Assembly: GCA_018433765.1 (NCBI GenBank)
Contig: JAHDQO010000007.1
Coordinates: 248,001-312,000 of the forward strand
Reading direction: 5' to 3'
DNA from: Tissierellales bacterium
Lineage (GTDB): Bacteria > Bacillota > Clostridia > Tissierellales > Sedimentibacteraceae
Length of the DNA stretch: 64,000 nucleotides
A program made the position numbers and the translations under genes. This document shows, one piece after another, positions 1-9,036 of this stretch (position 1 is its first letter; the number at the start of each line of letters is the position of its first letter). The notes under the pieces are model-generated. The model was given only the letters and a program-made list of their open reading frames with translations. It did not search any database and was not told the origin of the DNA.

Positions 1-89
1 CCTTCAAGCATTCCTGCATAAGCTAATAATTTACCTATAGCCATAACTCCTTGTCCGCCGAATCCTGCCATTATTGCCTTCTCAGCCAT
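1..89 (-). CDS. 2-oxoacid:ferredoxin oxidoreductase gamma subunit, N-terminal part (gene runs off the window)
   Basis: Only the first 29 or so codons are present, starting with ATG at 89-87. The peptide begins MAEKAIMAGFGGQGVMAIGK; the GFGGQGV motif is the usual start of the gamma domain of the pyruvate/2-oxoacid:ferredoxin oxidoreductase family. The start lies directly against the stop codon of the beta-subunit gene, so it is the last visible gene of the operon. With the alpha, beta and ferredoxin subunits upstream it would form a four-subunit enzyme that oxidatively decarboxylates a 2-oxoacid to acyl-CoA and reduces ferredoxin. Substrate (branched-chain 2-oxoacid or 2-oxoglutarate) cannot be read from this fragment. 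Confidence 0.85.
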   Translation of the reverse strand, partial: MAEKAIMAGFGGQGVMAIGKLLAYAGMLE

Positions 90-836
90 TTACTTCACCT
101 CCCCAAAATTTCTGAAGTTTTTTAATGGGTAATATGGAATCATGTTTTCTTCTAACCATTTTAATGCATCAATAGGTGTTTTTCCCCAGTTTGTTGGGCA
201 AGTAGATAAAACTTCTACTAAGGCAAATCCTTCTCCTTTTAACTGACACTCAAAAGCTTTCTTTATAGCTTTCTTTGCTTTTCTTATATTTGCAGGATTA
301 TGCACTGATACTCTCTCTACAAATTTAGCTCCATCTATTGTTGCAATCATTTCTGATATTTTTAATGGTTTTCCACAATGAGCTTCATCTCTACCATATG
401 GTGCTGTAGTAGCTTTCTGTCCAATAAGTGTAGTAGGAGCCATCTGTCCGCCAGTCATACCATATATTGCATTATTAACAAATATTGTGGTTATTTTTTC
501 TCCTCTATGAGCTGCATGAACAACCTCGGCAGTACCTATAGAAGCCAAGTCTCCATCGCCTTGATATGTGAATACTACATTTTCAGGTCTAACTCTTTTA
601 ACTCCTGTAGCTACAGCTGGAGCTCTACCATGTGCTGCTTCATGCATATCGCAGTTCAAATAATTATATGCAAGCACAGAACAACCAACAGGTGCAACGC
701 CTATAGCATCTCCAAGTACTCCTAGTTCCACCATTACTTCGGCAACTAGCTTATGGATGATACCATGTGTACAACCAGGACAATAATGTAATTGTAAATC
801 TGTTAGTCCTTCACTTTTCTTATATACAACTGTCAT
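90..836 (-). CDS. 2-oxoacid:ferredoxin oxidoreductase beta subunit (TPP-binding)
   Basis: This 248-residue protein is the thiamine-pyrophosphate subunit of a 2-oxoacid:ferredoxin oxidoreductase. Near the N-terminus it has HYCPGC (Cys19, Cys22). The TPP/Mg motif is GDGD at residues 93-96 followed by NN at 121-122. Length and motifs fit the KorB/VorB type, in which the subunits are separate polypeptides. The start ATG overlaps the alpha-subunit stop by one base (TAATG), so translation is probably coupled. Because the operon also carries phosphotransacylase and acyl kinase genes, the acyl-CoA is probably a butyryl-like or branched-chain acyl-CoA used to make ATP; this substrate assignment is an inference. 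Confidence 0.92.
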   Translation of the reverse strand: MTVVYKKSEGLTDLQLHYCPGCTHGIIHKLVAEVMVELGVLGDAIGVAPVGCSVLAYNYLNCDMHEAAHGRAPAVATGVKRVRPENVVFTYQGDGDLASIGTAEVVHAAHRGEKITTIFVNNAIYGMTGGQMAPTTLIGQKATTAPYGRDEAHCGKPLKISEMIATIDGAKFVERVSVHNPANIRKAKKAIKKAFECQLKGEGFALVEVLSTCPTNWGKTPIDALKWLEENMIPYYPLKNFRNFGEVK

Positions 837-1897
837 TATTTAACACCTCCTGCAATATTCTTAATACTATCAATAACGTTTGCAGGTGTTGGAACCATAC
901 CACCTGATCTACCAACAAAATGAACAGGAAATCTACCGTTTACTGCTATTTTAACATCATCTATCATCTGTCCCATACTCATTTCTACTGTCAGTACTCC
1001 CTTAGCATTTTTATTTATTTTATCAAATATTTCCATTGGGAATGGCCATAAAGTAATTGGTCTTATTATACCTACTTTAATACCTTCTTTTTTACATTCT
1101 ACTATTGCATTTTTTACTATTCTTGAAGTTGTTCCATATGCTACGCATACTACATCTGCATCTTCTATACCTTCAGCCTCATATCTTACTTCTTTTTCTG
1201 AGATTATTTTATGTTTTTCTTCTAATCTTATATTATGATTTTCACACTCTTGTGGATCAAGGAATAGTGAGTTTATAATATTTGGTTTTCTTTTTCCTTT
1301 TGTTCCGTCTGTTGCCCATGTTTTTTCTTGAAGTTCTCTTTTCTTTGGCTCGTGAAATTCTACAGCTTCCATCATTTGACCAATCATTCCGTCTCCTAAA
1401 ACCATAACAGGAATTCTATACATTTCTGCTACATCAAACGATTCCATCATTATATCAACAGTTTCTTGAATACTTGATGGTGCATATACAATATGTCTAT
1501 AATCTCCATTTCCGCCGCCTCGTGTAGCTTGGAAATAATCAGCTTGTGAAGGCTGAATACCACCTAATCCTGGTCCACCTCTCATCATGTTAACTATAAC
1601 ACAAGGAAGTTCTGCTCCTGCTATATAAGATATTCCTTCTTGCTTTAAAGCTATTCCAGGACTTGATGAAGATGTCATTACTCTTGCTCCCGCTCCTGAA
1701 GCACCGTATACCATATTTATTGCTGCTATTTCACTTTCTGCTTGAAGAAAAACTCCACCTATTTTTGGAAGTTCTCTTGACATATATTCAGGTATTTCAT
1801 TTTGTGGTGTTATAGGATATCCGAAGAAATATTTACAACCAGCTTTAATAGCAGCTGCACCTACAGCTTCGTTTCCTTTCATTAAAACTTTAGCCAT
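836..1897 (-). CDS. 2-oxoacid:ferredoxin oxidoreductase alpha subunit
   Basis: A 353-residue subunit with the typical opening GNEAVGAAAIKAGCKYFFGY followed by PITPQNEIPEY, the TPP pyrimidine-binding domain of the alpha chain. It continues into the transketolase C-terminal-like domain (about residues 240-340, with VAYGTTSRIVK). The start has a GGAGG site a few bases upstream. It lies between the ferredoxin and beta genes, matching the order delta-alpha-beta-gamma known for VOR/KOR enzymes of anaerobes. Homologs of this length are annotated either as 2-ketoisovalerate or 2-oxoglutarate enzymes; the linked ptb-buk pair favours branched-chain or other short acyl products. Confidence 0.92.
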   Translation of the reverse strand: MAKVLMKGNEAVGAAAIKAGCKYFFGYPITPQNEIPEYMSRELPKIGGVFLQAESEIAAINMVYGASGAGARVMTSSSSPGIALKQEGISYIAGAELPCVIVNMMRGGPGLGGIQPSQADYFQATRGGGNGDYRHIVYAPSSIQETVDIMMESFDVAEMYRIPVMVLGDGMIGQMMEAVEFHEPKKRELQEKTWATDGTKGKRKPNIINSLFLDPQECENHNIRLEEKHKIISEKEVRYEAEGIEDADVVCVAYGTTSRIVKNAIVECKKEGIKVGIIRPITLWPFPMEIFDKINKNAKGVLTVEMSMGQMIDDVKIAVNGRFPVHFVGRSGGMVPTPANVIDSIKNIAGGVK

Positions 1898-1941
1898 TTT
1901 TTACCTCCTACCTTTACTATGAATAATTATAAAAATTTTAT

Positions 1942-2157
1942 CTAGATTCTTTCTACTTCAATTACTGAATCTGGACACATTATTGCACAATTTCCGCAGC
2001 CTATACATGCATCTTCATTTACTAAATGTGCAGGATGAAAACCTTTCGCATTAATTTTTTCTTCATCTAAAGCAATTATTTTTTGAGGACAAGCTATTAT
2101 ACATAATTCGCAACCTTTACATATGTCTTCATTAAACTTAACTTTACCTTTTGCCAT
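1942..2157 (-). CDS. 2x[4Fe-4S] ferredoxin subunit of the 2-oxoacid oxidoreductase
   Basis: A 71-residue ferredoxin with two complete CxxCxxCxxxCP clusters: Cys13, 16, 19, 23 and Cys51, 54, 57, 61. It is the delta subunit that passes electrons from the TPP site to free ferredoxin. A GGAGGTG site precedes the ATG. It directly precedes the alpha gene, as in four-gene VOR/KOR operons. Nothing unusual in length or motifs. Confidence 0.92.
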   Translation of the reverse strand: MAKGKVKFNEDICKGCELCIIACPQKIIALDEEKINAKGFHPAHLVNEDACIGCGNCAIMCPDSVIEVERI

Positions 2158-2174
2158 AATACACCTCCATTAAT

Positions 2175-2846
2175 TTAACTCATCCAATCTTCCCTCATAA
2201 AAAGCTTAATAGGGAAAATTTTATTTTTTATATCAAGGTTACTGATATTTTCAGCAACACTCTCAATAACTGACTCATATTTTATTGGTAAACCTGTTAG
2301 TCTTGATACTTCTTTTGTCAATTTATGTCCTCTTTCAACATCTTCAACTGTAGTTTTTTTAAGCAAATGAGTATTATTTACAAGTCCTGTCACCTTCAAC
2401 TTTGAAGTTAATTCAATATTTTTTAAATAAGCAATTGTTTTATCAGCTGACTGTGTTTCAGGTCTATTAGCATTTATAACATAAAACATATCATAATCAA
2501 CTTTGTGAATATCTTTGGAGAATCTTGCAAGACTTGTAGCTCCAGCAGGATCTCCACCTACATCTATAATTGATTTAATTTTTTCATTTTGAATTATACC
2601 TGTAATTTCAGGTGAAATAGCAGGTATGTCAAGATTAGTATTTTCTATACTGCTAGACAATACTTTAATTCCTAGTTTTTCAAGAATTTTTTTTCTTTCT
2701 CTTGTTCTAAAGTATGGATTAACTATGTCTAAATCAGCTATACAAACCTTTTCATATTTTTCAATACATTTTACAGCATAATTAACAGAAAACTCAGTTT
2801 TTCCAGTTCCATAATGTCCTGTAACAATAACTAATCGTTTATCCAT
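2175..2846 (-). CDS. P-loop ATP-binding protein of the MinD/CobQ type, linked to 2-oxoacid oxidation operon
   Basis: The protein (about 223 residues from the chosen start) has a Walker A motif GHYGTGKT at residues 10-17, then an ADLDIVNPYFRTRE segment and a DVGGDPAG segment, as in deviant-Walker or SIMIBI-class NTPases. Its role is not known. Position between butyrate kinase and the ferredoxin subunit suggests a maturation or assembly role for the Fe-S oxidoreductase, which is an inference. The ATG at 2846 is preferred because AAGGATG lies at proper spacing; an ATG three codons upstream (2855) is too close to that site. It starts just after the buk stop, so it is co-transcribed. Confidence 0.7.
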   Translation of the reverse strand: MDKRLVIVTGHYGTGKTEFSVNYAVKCIEKYEKVCIADLDIVNPYFRTRERKKILEKLGIKVLSSSIENTNLDIPAISPEITGIIQNEKIKSIIDVGGDPAGATSLARFSKDIHKVDYDMFYVINANRPETQSADKTIAYLKNIELTSKLKVTGLVNNTHLLKKTTVEDVERGHKLTKEVSRLTGLPIKYESVIESVAENISNLDIKNKIFPIKLFMREDWMS

Positions 2847-2857
2847 TAAAATCATCC

Positions 2858-3934
2858 TTATTCATAAATTTTTGCTTCTTCTTTTCCTGTCAACACCCTT
2901 AATCCACCTTGAGCAAGTGCTATCAACTCATCTTCTCCAGGATATACAAGTATCTTAGCTATAAATTTAACTCTTTTTTCTATCCATTTAACAAACATTT
3001 CATCATAGGCTATACCGCCAGTTATTACTATTCCATCAACATTTCCTTCTAAAACAACTGCACACTGTCCAATATTCTTTGCAACTTGATAAGCCATCGC
3101 TTCATATATTACTGCTGCATTTTTATCTCCCTTTTCAACCATTTCACTTATTTTTTGAGCGTTGTTTGTTCCAAGGTAAGCTGTTAAGCCTCCACTTCCT
3201 TTTATCATTTTCTTAATTTCTTCTAATGTCAATTCTCCTGAGAAGCATAGTTTTGATAAAGTTCCTACTGGTAAAGAGCCCGATCTTTCTGGTGAAAAAG
3301 GGCCTTCGCCATCAAGTGCATTATTTACATCTACTACTTTACCATGTTTATGTGCTCCAACTGATATTCCACCGCCAAGATGAGCAACTATTAAATTTAT
3401 GTCTTTATATTCTTTTCCTAACTCATTTGCCGCTCTTCTCGCTACTGCTTTCTGATTTAATGCGTGAAATATACTTATCCTTTCGAATTTTGGATGTCCT
3501 GCTATCCTAGCAATTGGCTCAAGTTCATCAACAACTACTGGATCAACTATGAATGATGAAACTCCTATATCATTTGCTATTGAATATGCAAGCAGCCCTC
3601 CAAGATTAGAAGCATGCTCACCTAATACGCCTAATTCTAAATCTTTAAGCATCTTTTCATTTACCGAATATGTACCACCTGATATAGGTCTTAAAAGTCC
3701 TCCTCTTCCAACAACTGCATCTAAGCTATCTATTTCTATATTGTTTTCTTTTAAAGACTCTACAATAATATTTTTTCTAAATTCATATTGATCTGATATT
3801 TTTTCATATGTACCAATTTCTTCTGTAGAATGTCTTAAAGTCTTTTCAAATAAAACTTCTTCATTGTCAAACACTGCTATTTTAGTTGATGTTGAACCGG
3901 GATTGATAACTAATTGTCTAATTTTATCTGACAT
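2858..3934 (-). CDS. buk: Butyrate kinase (first copy)
   Basis: A 358-residue ASKHA-fold acyl kinase that converts butyryl or branched acyl phosphate plus ADP to the acid plus ATP. The N-terminus has [11 protein letters not shown] (phosphate loop); further on are [26 protein letters not shown] and [10 protein letters not shown], all typical of butyrate kinase rather than acetate kinase, which is longer. GGAGGTG precedes the ATG. It follows ptb and precedes the NTPase and oxidoreductase genes, so the operon makes ATP from 2-oxoacids. A paralog lies at 20310-21374. Confidence 0.95.
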   Translation of the reverse strand: MSDKIRQLVINPGSTSTKIAVFDNEEVLFEKTLRHSTEEIGTYEKISDQYEFRKNIIVESLKENNIEIDSLDAVVGRGGLLRPISGGTYSVNEKMLKDLELGVLGEHASNLGGLLAYSIANDIGVSSFIVDPVVVDELEPIARIAGHPKFERISIFHALNQKAVARRAANELGKEYKDINLIVAHLGGGISVGAHKHGKVVDVNNALDGEGPFSPERSGSLPVGTLSKLCFSGELTLEEIKKMIKGSGGLTAYLGTNNAQKISEMVEKGDKNAAVIYEAMAYQVAKNIGQCAVVLEGNVDGIVITGGIAYDEMFVKWIEKRVKFIAKILVYPGEDELIALAQGGLRVLTGKEEAKIYE

Positions 3935-3959
3935 TTTTTCACCTCCATTAATTTCTTAT

Positions 3960-4081
3960 AGGTCTAGTCTCCGTCTGTCTAGATAAAAGTGTAAAGTGTA
4001 AAGATAAAAATTATTTATAAAATTTATTTAAGAAATTTTTACATATAACTTATAATTTTTCACTTTTATCTTTTATCTTTA
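3960..4081. repeat. Intergenic inverted oligomers (AAAGTGTAAAGATAAAA and TTTTATCTTTTA-type) between ptb and buk
   Basis: The gap between ptb and buk holds short oligomers such as AAAGTGTAAAGATAAAA near its left side and an inverted CACTTTTATCTTTTATC near its right side. The same CACTTTTATCTTTTA words occur downstream of the repeat copy at 63598-63660. This looks like a degenerate member of the dispersed repeat family described elsewhere in the window. In transcript form the two sides could pair into a long AT-rich hairpin between the two cistrons. Confidence 0.4.
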
Positions 4082-4984
4082 TTAAAGTGATGCATGTAAA
4101 ACACCTAGTGCTATTGAATTAAGTTTTGCTATTTCGCTATCTGCTCTTGATGTAAGTACTATAGGAGCTTTAGCTCCAACTATTAAGCCTGCATTCTTTG
4201 AGTTTGAAAGAAAAGCTAGAGATTTATAAAATACATTACCAGTCTCAATATTTGGCATTAGCAATATATCTGCATCTCCTGCAACAGGATGAGTTATTCC
4301 TTTATGCTGTGCTGCTTCTTTAGATATAGCGTTGTCCAAAGCAAATGGACCTCCTATGACACATCCATTTATATCACCATCTTGATTTAATTGAACAAGT
4401 TTTTGAGCATCTACAGTATGTATCATCTTAGGATTTACTTTTTCTTTAGCACAAATAACTGCAACTTTAGGCTCAGTAATTCCTAAAGCATGAGCTAACT
4501 CAACAGCATTTTCAAGAATTTGTTTCTTTTCTTCCAATTCAGGAGCTATATTCATTGCAGCATCTGTGATGAATACTATTTTATGGTATTTTTCTAATTC
4601 AAATACTGCAGCGTGACTTAAAACTTTACCTGTTCTTAAACCATATTCTTTGCTAATGACAGCTCTTAAGATTATAGCTGTATCAACAAGCCCTTTCATT
4701 ACTATATCAGCTTTACCATTACTTACTAAAGATACAGCTTCCTTAGAAGCCTCTACTATATCAGATTGATTAATTACTCTTATATCTTCTAAATTAAAAC
4801 CTATTTGTTTAGAAATTTCTCTAATTTTCTTTTCATCACCTACTAATATAGGCTCTATTATACCTTCTTTCACAGCATTTTTTACTGCCTTCAAAACACT
4901 CATATCTTCAGCAGCTGCTACTGCAAGTTTTTTTGGCCCTTTTACTTTAGCAAGTTCTATAATTTCATTAAATCCTTTCATCAT
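4082..4984 (-). CDS. ptb: Phosphate butyryltransferase (first copy)
   Basis: A 300-residue phosphate acyltransferase that exchanges CoA for phosphate on butyryl-CoA or branched acyl-CoA. Recognisable segments are PKKLAVAAAEDMSVLKA at the N-terminus, KGLVDTAIILRAV, ITDAAMNIAPELEEKK, and the C-terminal GDADILLMPNIETGN and GAKAPIVLTSRAD. The length is that of Ptb, shorter than most phosphate acetyltransferases. It is the first gene of the operon, read from the sigma-54 promoter at 5029-5044. A GAGGTG sequence lies upstream of two tandem ATG codons; the first is used here. A paralog occurs at 21489-22394. Confidence 0.95.
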   Translation of the reverse strand: MMKGFNEIIELAKVKGPKKLAVAAAEDMSVLKAVKNAVKEGIIEPILVGDEKKIREISKQIGFNLEDIRVINQSDIVEASKEAVSLVSNGKADIVMKGLVDTAIILRAVISKEYGLRTGKVLSHAAVFELEKYHKIVFITDAAMNIAPELEEKKQILENAVELAHALGITEPKVAVICAKEKVNPKMIHTVDAQKLVQLNQDGDINGCVIGGPFALDNAISKEAAQHKGITHPVAGDADILLMPNIETGNVFYKSLAFLSNSKNAGLIVGAKAPIVLTSRADSEIAKLNSIALGVLHASL

Positions 4985-5028
4985 TTTACAATTTCACCTC
5001 GCTCATTATAAATGTTAATATTATTTGT

Positions 5029-5044
5029 TGCAAATATCTTGCCA
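5029..5044 (-). promoter_or_regulatory. Sigma-54 (-24/-12) promoter of the ptb-buk-2-oxoacid oxidoreductase operon
   Basis: On the minus strand the sequence TGGCAAGATATTTGCA matches the sigma-54 consensus TGGCAC-N5-TTGCA at both the GG (-24) and GC (-12) elements with correct spacing. It lies about 45 bases upstream of the ptb start codon, and the neighbouring gene encodes a sigma-54 activator. This combination makes the call strong. Confidence 0.88.
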
Positions 5045-5112
5045 TCTTTGACATATAGAACAAATGACGTATTTTCAATGTTATTAAGTTAATTAATTAA
5101 TTATATAATTAG

Positions 5113-5179
5113 TTGTGCAAAATTATGCATGCAATAATATGCATGCAAAAACAAGTTATGCAAATTCTTGCATAACTTG
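5113..5179. promoter_or_regulatory. Probable enhancer sites for the sigma-54 activator (TTATGCAA repeats)
   Basis: A perfect inverted repeat CAAGTTATGCAA-ATTC-TTGCATAACTTG occupies 5152-5179. Next to it is an 11-bp direct repeat TATGCATGCAA at 5124-5134 and 5138-5148, and a related TTGTGCAA at 5113-5120. The shared word is TTATGCAA. The sites lie about 70-150 bases upstream of the -24 element, a usual distance for upstream activator sites. No T-run follows the hairpin, so a terminator for the activator gene is less likely. Confidence 0.75.
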
Positions 5180-5207
5180 CTTAATAATTCAATTAACCTC
5201 AATTAAT

Positions 5208-6941
5208 TCATTTCATATCGTACTTTTCCATCTTATAGTATAAACTTCGTATTGATATCCCTAATTTTTCTGCTGTTTGCTTTTTGTTTTTATTAAACTT
5301 ATCATATATTTCTTTAATATACTTAGATTCTATCTTTGATACTATACTATCTAAAGTTTCTATCTCTTCATCTTTTACTGTTATAGGAACTTCTATTTTT
5401 TTAGAAGTAGGTTTAGTCAAAAATGGAAGATGTTCTATGTTAATCACTTGTTCATTATAATTCATATTAATCATACTTCTGCCTATAATATTTTCTAATT
5501 CTCTAACATTACCGGGCCATTCATAATTATGTAATAACTCAAGTGTTTCCTTAGCTATATGATTTACATTTCTTCCGTAATCATTATTAAATTTCTTTAT
5601 AAATGTAACAGCTAATCTTTGTATATCCTCTTTCCTTTCTCTTAAAGGAGGAAGTGTTATAGGATATACATTTAATCTATAGTACAAATCTTCTCTAAAC
5701 TTTCCTTTTTTAACAGCTTTTTTTAAATCAACGTTAGTTGCAGCTATTATTCTTACATTTATAGGTATAGGGGTAACCCCACCAACCCTTAAAATTTCTC
5801 TTTCTTGTAGCACTCTTAAAAGTTTTACTTGGATACTCATGCTTATTTCTGATATTTCATCTAAAAAAATAGTTCCATTATCTGCTTCTTCAAATAAGCC
5901 TTTTTTTCCACCTTTTTTAGCACCTGTAAAAGAGCCTTCTTCATATCCAAAGAGTTCACTTTCTAATAAAGTCTCCGTAAGTGATGCACAGTTTACTCGG
6001 ACAAATTGGTTATACTTTCTGCTGCTTTCCGAATGAATAGCATGAGCAAATAACTCTTTACCTGTACCACTTTCTCCTCTTAACAAGACTGTAGCAGGAA
6101 CTTTTGCTGCCTTTTTTGCTTGAATTTTTATATTTGTCAATTTTTCTGACGTTCCTATAATATCATCAAAAGAATATTTAGAAGATAGTTCCCTTATTCT
6201 CTTCTGTGCTTCGTGCAATTTATCTGTAAGTTCTCTTATTTCTGTAACATCATGTAATACTGCAACACTGCCTTTAAGTTTATCTCCTACTACTATAGGA
6301 GCTGCTTGTGCTACAACTTTCTTGCCACTAGGTTTAGTTATCAATTTCGTGTTTTTAACAGGCCTTCCTGTTTTCAAAACTCTGTTATGCAGGCTTTCTC
6401 CTTCTTCTATATCATAAAGAGCAGTTTTACCAATTATTTCTTGTTCCGTTATACCTGTTAATTTTGTATAAGCACGGTTAACCATTATATGAATTCCTTT
6501 ATCGTCAACAACACTAATTGCATCTTGTGCAGAATCAAAGACTGCTTGCAGTAAACTCTGATATTCTTTTAAATTTGTAATCTGCTTATCTAAGTTCATT
6601 ATATCCGTTATATTTCTAAAAACTGCAATTGCACCTACTGCTTCTCCGTCTTCATTTTTAATAGGCATTCTGCTCGCTAGCAAATAATAACTATTAAATT
6701 CTTGCTGCCAATCAATTTCATGTTCACCTGTTTTTAAGATGGATGGTAATCTTGAATTCTTTATAACTTCATTTACATGCTTTCCAACTGCATCTTTCCT
6801 AGGTACACCTATTATTTTTTCTGCTTCTATATTATATAGAGTTATTATACAGTTCTTATCAATAGAAACAACGCCATCTTTAGTTGATTTTAGAAAAATT
6901 TCAAGTTCCTTTTTCATTATATCATTCCGTAATCTATTCAT
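5208..6941 (-). CDS. Sigma-54-dependent activator with two PAS domains
   Basis: About 577 residues: PAS domain 1 (about 10-110), PAS domain 2 (about 125-230), AAA+ domain (about 260-490) and a Fis-type helix-turn-helix at the end (QTAEKLGISIRSLYYKMEKY). The AAA+ part shows GESGTGKE (Walker A), GSFTGA (the sigma-54 contact loop, normally GAFTGA) and FLDEI. It probably activates the adjacent ptb-buk operon in response to a small molecule sensed by a PAS domain. The start is uncertain: ATG at 6941 has a GCGGAAG upstream; TTG at 6947 and ATG at 6917 are alternatives. It overlaps the end of ybbR by 8 bases, suggesting translational coupling to the cdaA-ybbR genes. Confidence 0.93.
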   Translation of the reverse strand: MNRLRNDIMKKELEIFLKSTKDGVVSIDKNCIITLYNIEAEKIIGVPRKDAVGKHVNEVIKNSRLPSILKTGEHEIDWQQEFNSYYLLASRMPIKNEDGEAVGAIAVFRNITDIMNLDKQITNLKEYQSLLQAVFDSAQDAISVVDDKGIHIMVNRAYTKLTGITEQEIIGKTALYDIEEGESLHNRVLKTGRPVKNTKLITKPSGKKVVAQAAPIVVGDKLKGSVAVLHDVTEIRELTDKLHEAQKRIRELSSKYSFDDIIGTSEKLTNIKIQAKKAAKVPATVLLRGESGTGKELFAHAIHSESSRKYNQFVRVNCASLTETLLESELFGYEEGSFTGAKKGGKKGLFEEADNGTIFLDEISEISMSIQVKLLRVLQEREILRVGGVTPIPINVRIIAATNVDLKKAVKKGKFREDLYYRLNVYPITLPPLRERKEDIQRLAVTFIKKFNNDYGRNVNHIAKETLELLHNYEWPGNVRELENIIGRSMINMNYNEQVINIEHLPFLTKPTSKKIEVPITVKDEEIETLDSIVSKIESKYIKEIYDKFNKNKKQTAEKLGISIRSLYYKMEKYDMK

Positions 6942-8169
6942 CTTCAACTTCCGCTTTAACTTTATCTAACTTAATATCTACTGTTTCTGGATTTATTACA
7001 ATGCTTTCCATTTCAACGTTCGTCTCTGAAGAAATTACAACATTATTGATACCTTTTTTGCCATCAGTTAAATCAACTTTCAATTTCAAATCATCCTTAG
7101 AAAACTGATTTATTATGCTTGAAACACCTTCAACTGTTACTACAATAAGATTTTCATCAGTTTCATCTTCATTAACAACTTCTAATCCTTCAGGAATATT
7201 TACATAATTTATATCAGAAACAGAATATACGAAATCTTTTTTTATAATCTTTTCAATTTGGACTTTAACTGTTGGTTTAGATGTTCCTTCTACAATAATA
7301 TAATTATTGTCATTAATAATATTTACAGATCTAGTAACAGGATAAAAAGTTCCTGTTATATCTATAGGTTCTGTTCGTGCTTCATTTATACTATCAATAA
7401 CAGATTTGTATGCAGCTATCTTAATTCTTTCAGGTTCTACTGTATATCCTATCCTTTTATATCCTTCTAGCGGTTCTCCTTGTATATCTGGATTTATTTC
7501 AATATACTTAGTAGGTAATACAGGTATTGTTACTTCAACAATGCTAGGGTTAATATCTAAAGGAAGTTGATGCCCTGTATCACTATAAATAGTGACAGGA
7601 ACACTTTTAACAATAGTATCACTATCTCCATTCAAATTAACATTTGCTACAGCCCTAGCCGCAGAATTTACAATACTTCTAGGCCCTTTAATTATAACTG
7701 ATGCAGGATTTACAGTATTGTCATCTACATAGTAACCATTAGCTTGATTTCCTTTGTAAGCAACTTCAACATCCAGTGTTTTTGTTACTAACGCCTCAAT
7801 ATTACATGCTATTTCTTTAGGAGTATAATCTTTAATTTCTACCCCTTCCAGTGGTTCTATAATTACACTTATTTGATTAAGACCTTCTTTACGCCCACTT
7901 ACATCTATATATGCTTTAATATCTTCTTTTTTTATATTTAGTAAGTCTGACCTATAGCCAGTTAATGTTACATCAATTGTACTAACTTTTTGTTCTACTA
8001 ATGTTAATCCTGAATTTTCGAGTAAAGCTTCATTCCTGATTGCTACAGGTATTCCAGTAACTGGATCATCAGCTTTTGAATTGTTACTATCCATAACAAA
8101 TACCCAAAGTATAACTGCTAAAAAAAGACATATCAATTGAATTAATATTCTGTCATGTTTAATTTTCAT
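6934..8169 (-). CDS. ybbR: YbbR-domain protein, partner of diadenylate cyclase CdaA (CdaR)
   Basis: About 411 residues with an N-terminal membrane anchor (ILIQLICLFLAVILWVFVM) followed by four YbbR-type repeats facing outward. In Firmicutes this protein (CdaR) binds and modulates CdaA. The start is the ATG at 8169, preceded by GGAGG; a further upstream in-frame start at 8190 would sit before that site. It overlaps the end of cdaA by 11 bases. In many Firmicutes glmM follows; here a sigma-54 activator gene follows instead. Confidence 0.9.
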   Translation of the reverse strand: MKIKHDRILIQLICLFLAVILWVFVMDSNNSKADDPVTGIPVAIRNEALLENSGLTLVEQKVSTIDVTLTGYRSDLLNIKKEDIKAYIDVSGRKEGLNQISVIIEPLEGVEIKDYTPKEIACNIEALVTKTLDVEVAYKGNQANGYYVDDNTVNPASVIIKGPRSIVNSAARAVANVNLNGDSDTIVKSVPVTIYSDTGHQLPLDINPSIVEVTIPVLPTKYIEINPDIQGEPLEGYKRIGYTVEPERIKIAAYKSVIDSINEARTEPIDITGTFYPVTRSVNIINDNNYIIVEGTSKPTVKVQIEKIIKKDFVYSVSDINYVNIPEGLEVVNEDETDENLIVVTVEGVSSIINQFSKDDLKLKVDLTDGKKGINNVVISSETNVEMESIVINPETVDIKLDKVKAEVEDE

Positions 8170-8980
8170 TTCTATGCCTCCATTTTCCAATCAAATTTTC
8201 TTTTGTTTCTGTTTTATATAAATCTGATAGAATTTTCTCAAGTTCTTCTACTTCTATGTTTCTATACAATCTACCATCAACAGCATAAGAAATGTACCCA
8301 GTTTCCTCGGATACAATTAAAGCAATTGAATCAGAACATTCTGTAATACCTAAAGCTGCTCTATGTCTAGTCCCTATATCTTTGCTTAAAAATTTGTTTT
8401 CTGTCAACGGAAGAAAACATCCTGCTGCTTTTATTTTGTAATCTTCTATAATAACAGCACCATCGTGGAGCGGAGTATTAGGAATAAAAATATTTATAAG
8501 TAAACCACTTGATATATATCCACCTATAGTAGTACCTGTGTCAACCATGTCATCTAATCCAGTTTTTTGTTCAAATACTATTAAAGCACCAATTTTTTGT
8601 CTAGATAAAGATGCACAAGCTGATATTATTTCTTTTATCACTTTATCTGAATTTGTAGCATTCTTTTCTATATTTTCAAATGAAAACATAGAAGTTCTTC
8701 CTAAATATTCAAGAGCTCGTCTGAGTTCAGGTTGAAACACTATGACTAATGCTATAAATCCAACTTGTAATGTATTGGCTAATATCCAATTAATTGTGTT
8801 TAATTGAGACCATTCTGCTAATTGAGTTATAATTAATAAAAGAACTATACCTTTAACAAGTTGTTTTGCTCTTGTACCTCTTATAAGCATAAAAACTTTA
8901 TAGAATACATATGTTACTAATCCTATGTCTACAATATCAAGTATTTTAATGTTAGTAAATATTAACTTAATATGTTCCAC
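8159..8980 (-). CDS. cdaA: Diadenylate cyclase CdaA (c-di-AMP synthase)
   Basis: A membrane enzyme that makes c-di-AMP from two ATP. After an N-terminal region with three predicted membrane segments, the DisA_N catalytic domain shows LHDGAVIIED (DGA motif) and RHRAALGITE (RHR motif), both needed for catalysis. The GTG at 8980 is chosen because GGGGTG lies seven bases upstream; an ATG at 8995 overlaps that site and has no good site of its own. It is the first gene of cdaA-ybbR. Confidence 0.94.
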   Translation of the reverse strand: MEHIKLIFTNIKILDIVDIGLVTYVFYKVFMLIRGTRAKQLVKGIVLLLIITQLAEWSQLNTINWILANTLQVGFIALVIVFQPELRRALEYLGRTSMFSFENIEKNATNSDKVIKEIISACASLSRQKIGALIVFEQKTGLDDMVDTGTTIGGYISSGLLINIFIPNTPLHDGAVIIEDYKIKAAGCFLPLTENKFLSKDIGTRHRAALGITECSDSIALIVSEETGYISYAVDGRLYRNIEVEELEKILSDLYKTETKENLIGKWRHRNEN

Positions 8981-9036
8981 TAAACCACACCCCATGTAAA
9001 AATAGTTTTTATTATAATAATTAATTTAAACAAACT

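Noticed and set aside
5152-5179. Terminator of the sigma-54 activator gene
   Set aside because: The inverted repeat has no T-run, and its half sites recur as direct repeats nearby, which fits an activator site better.
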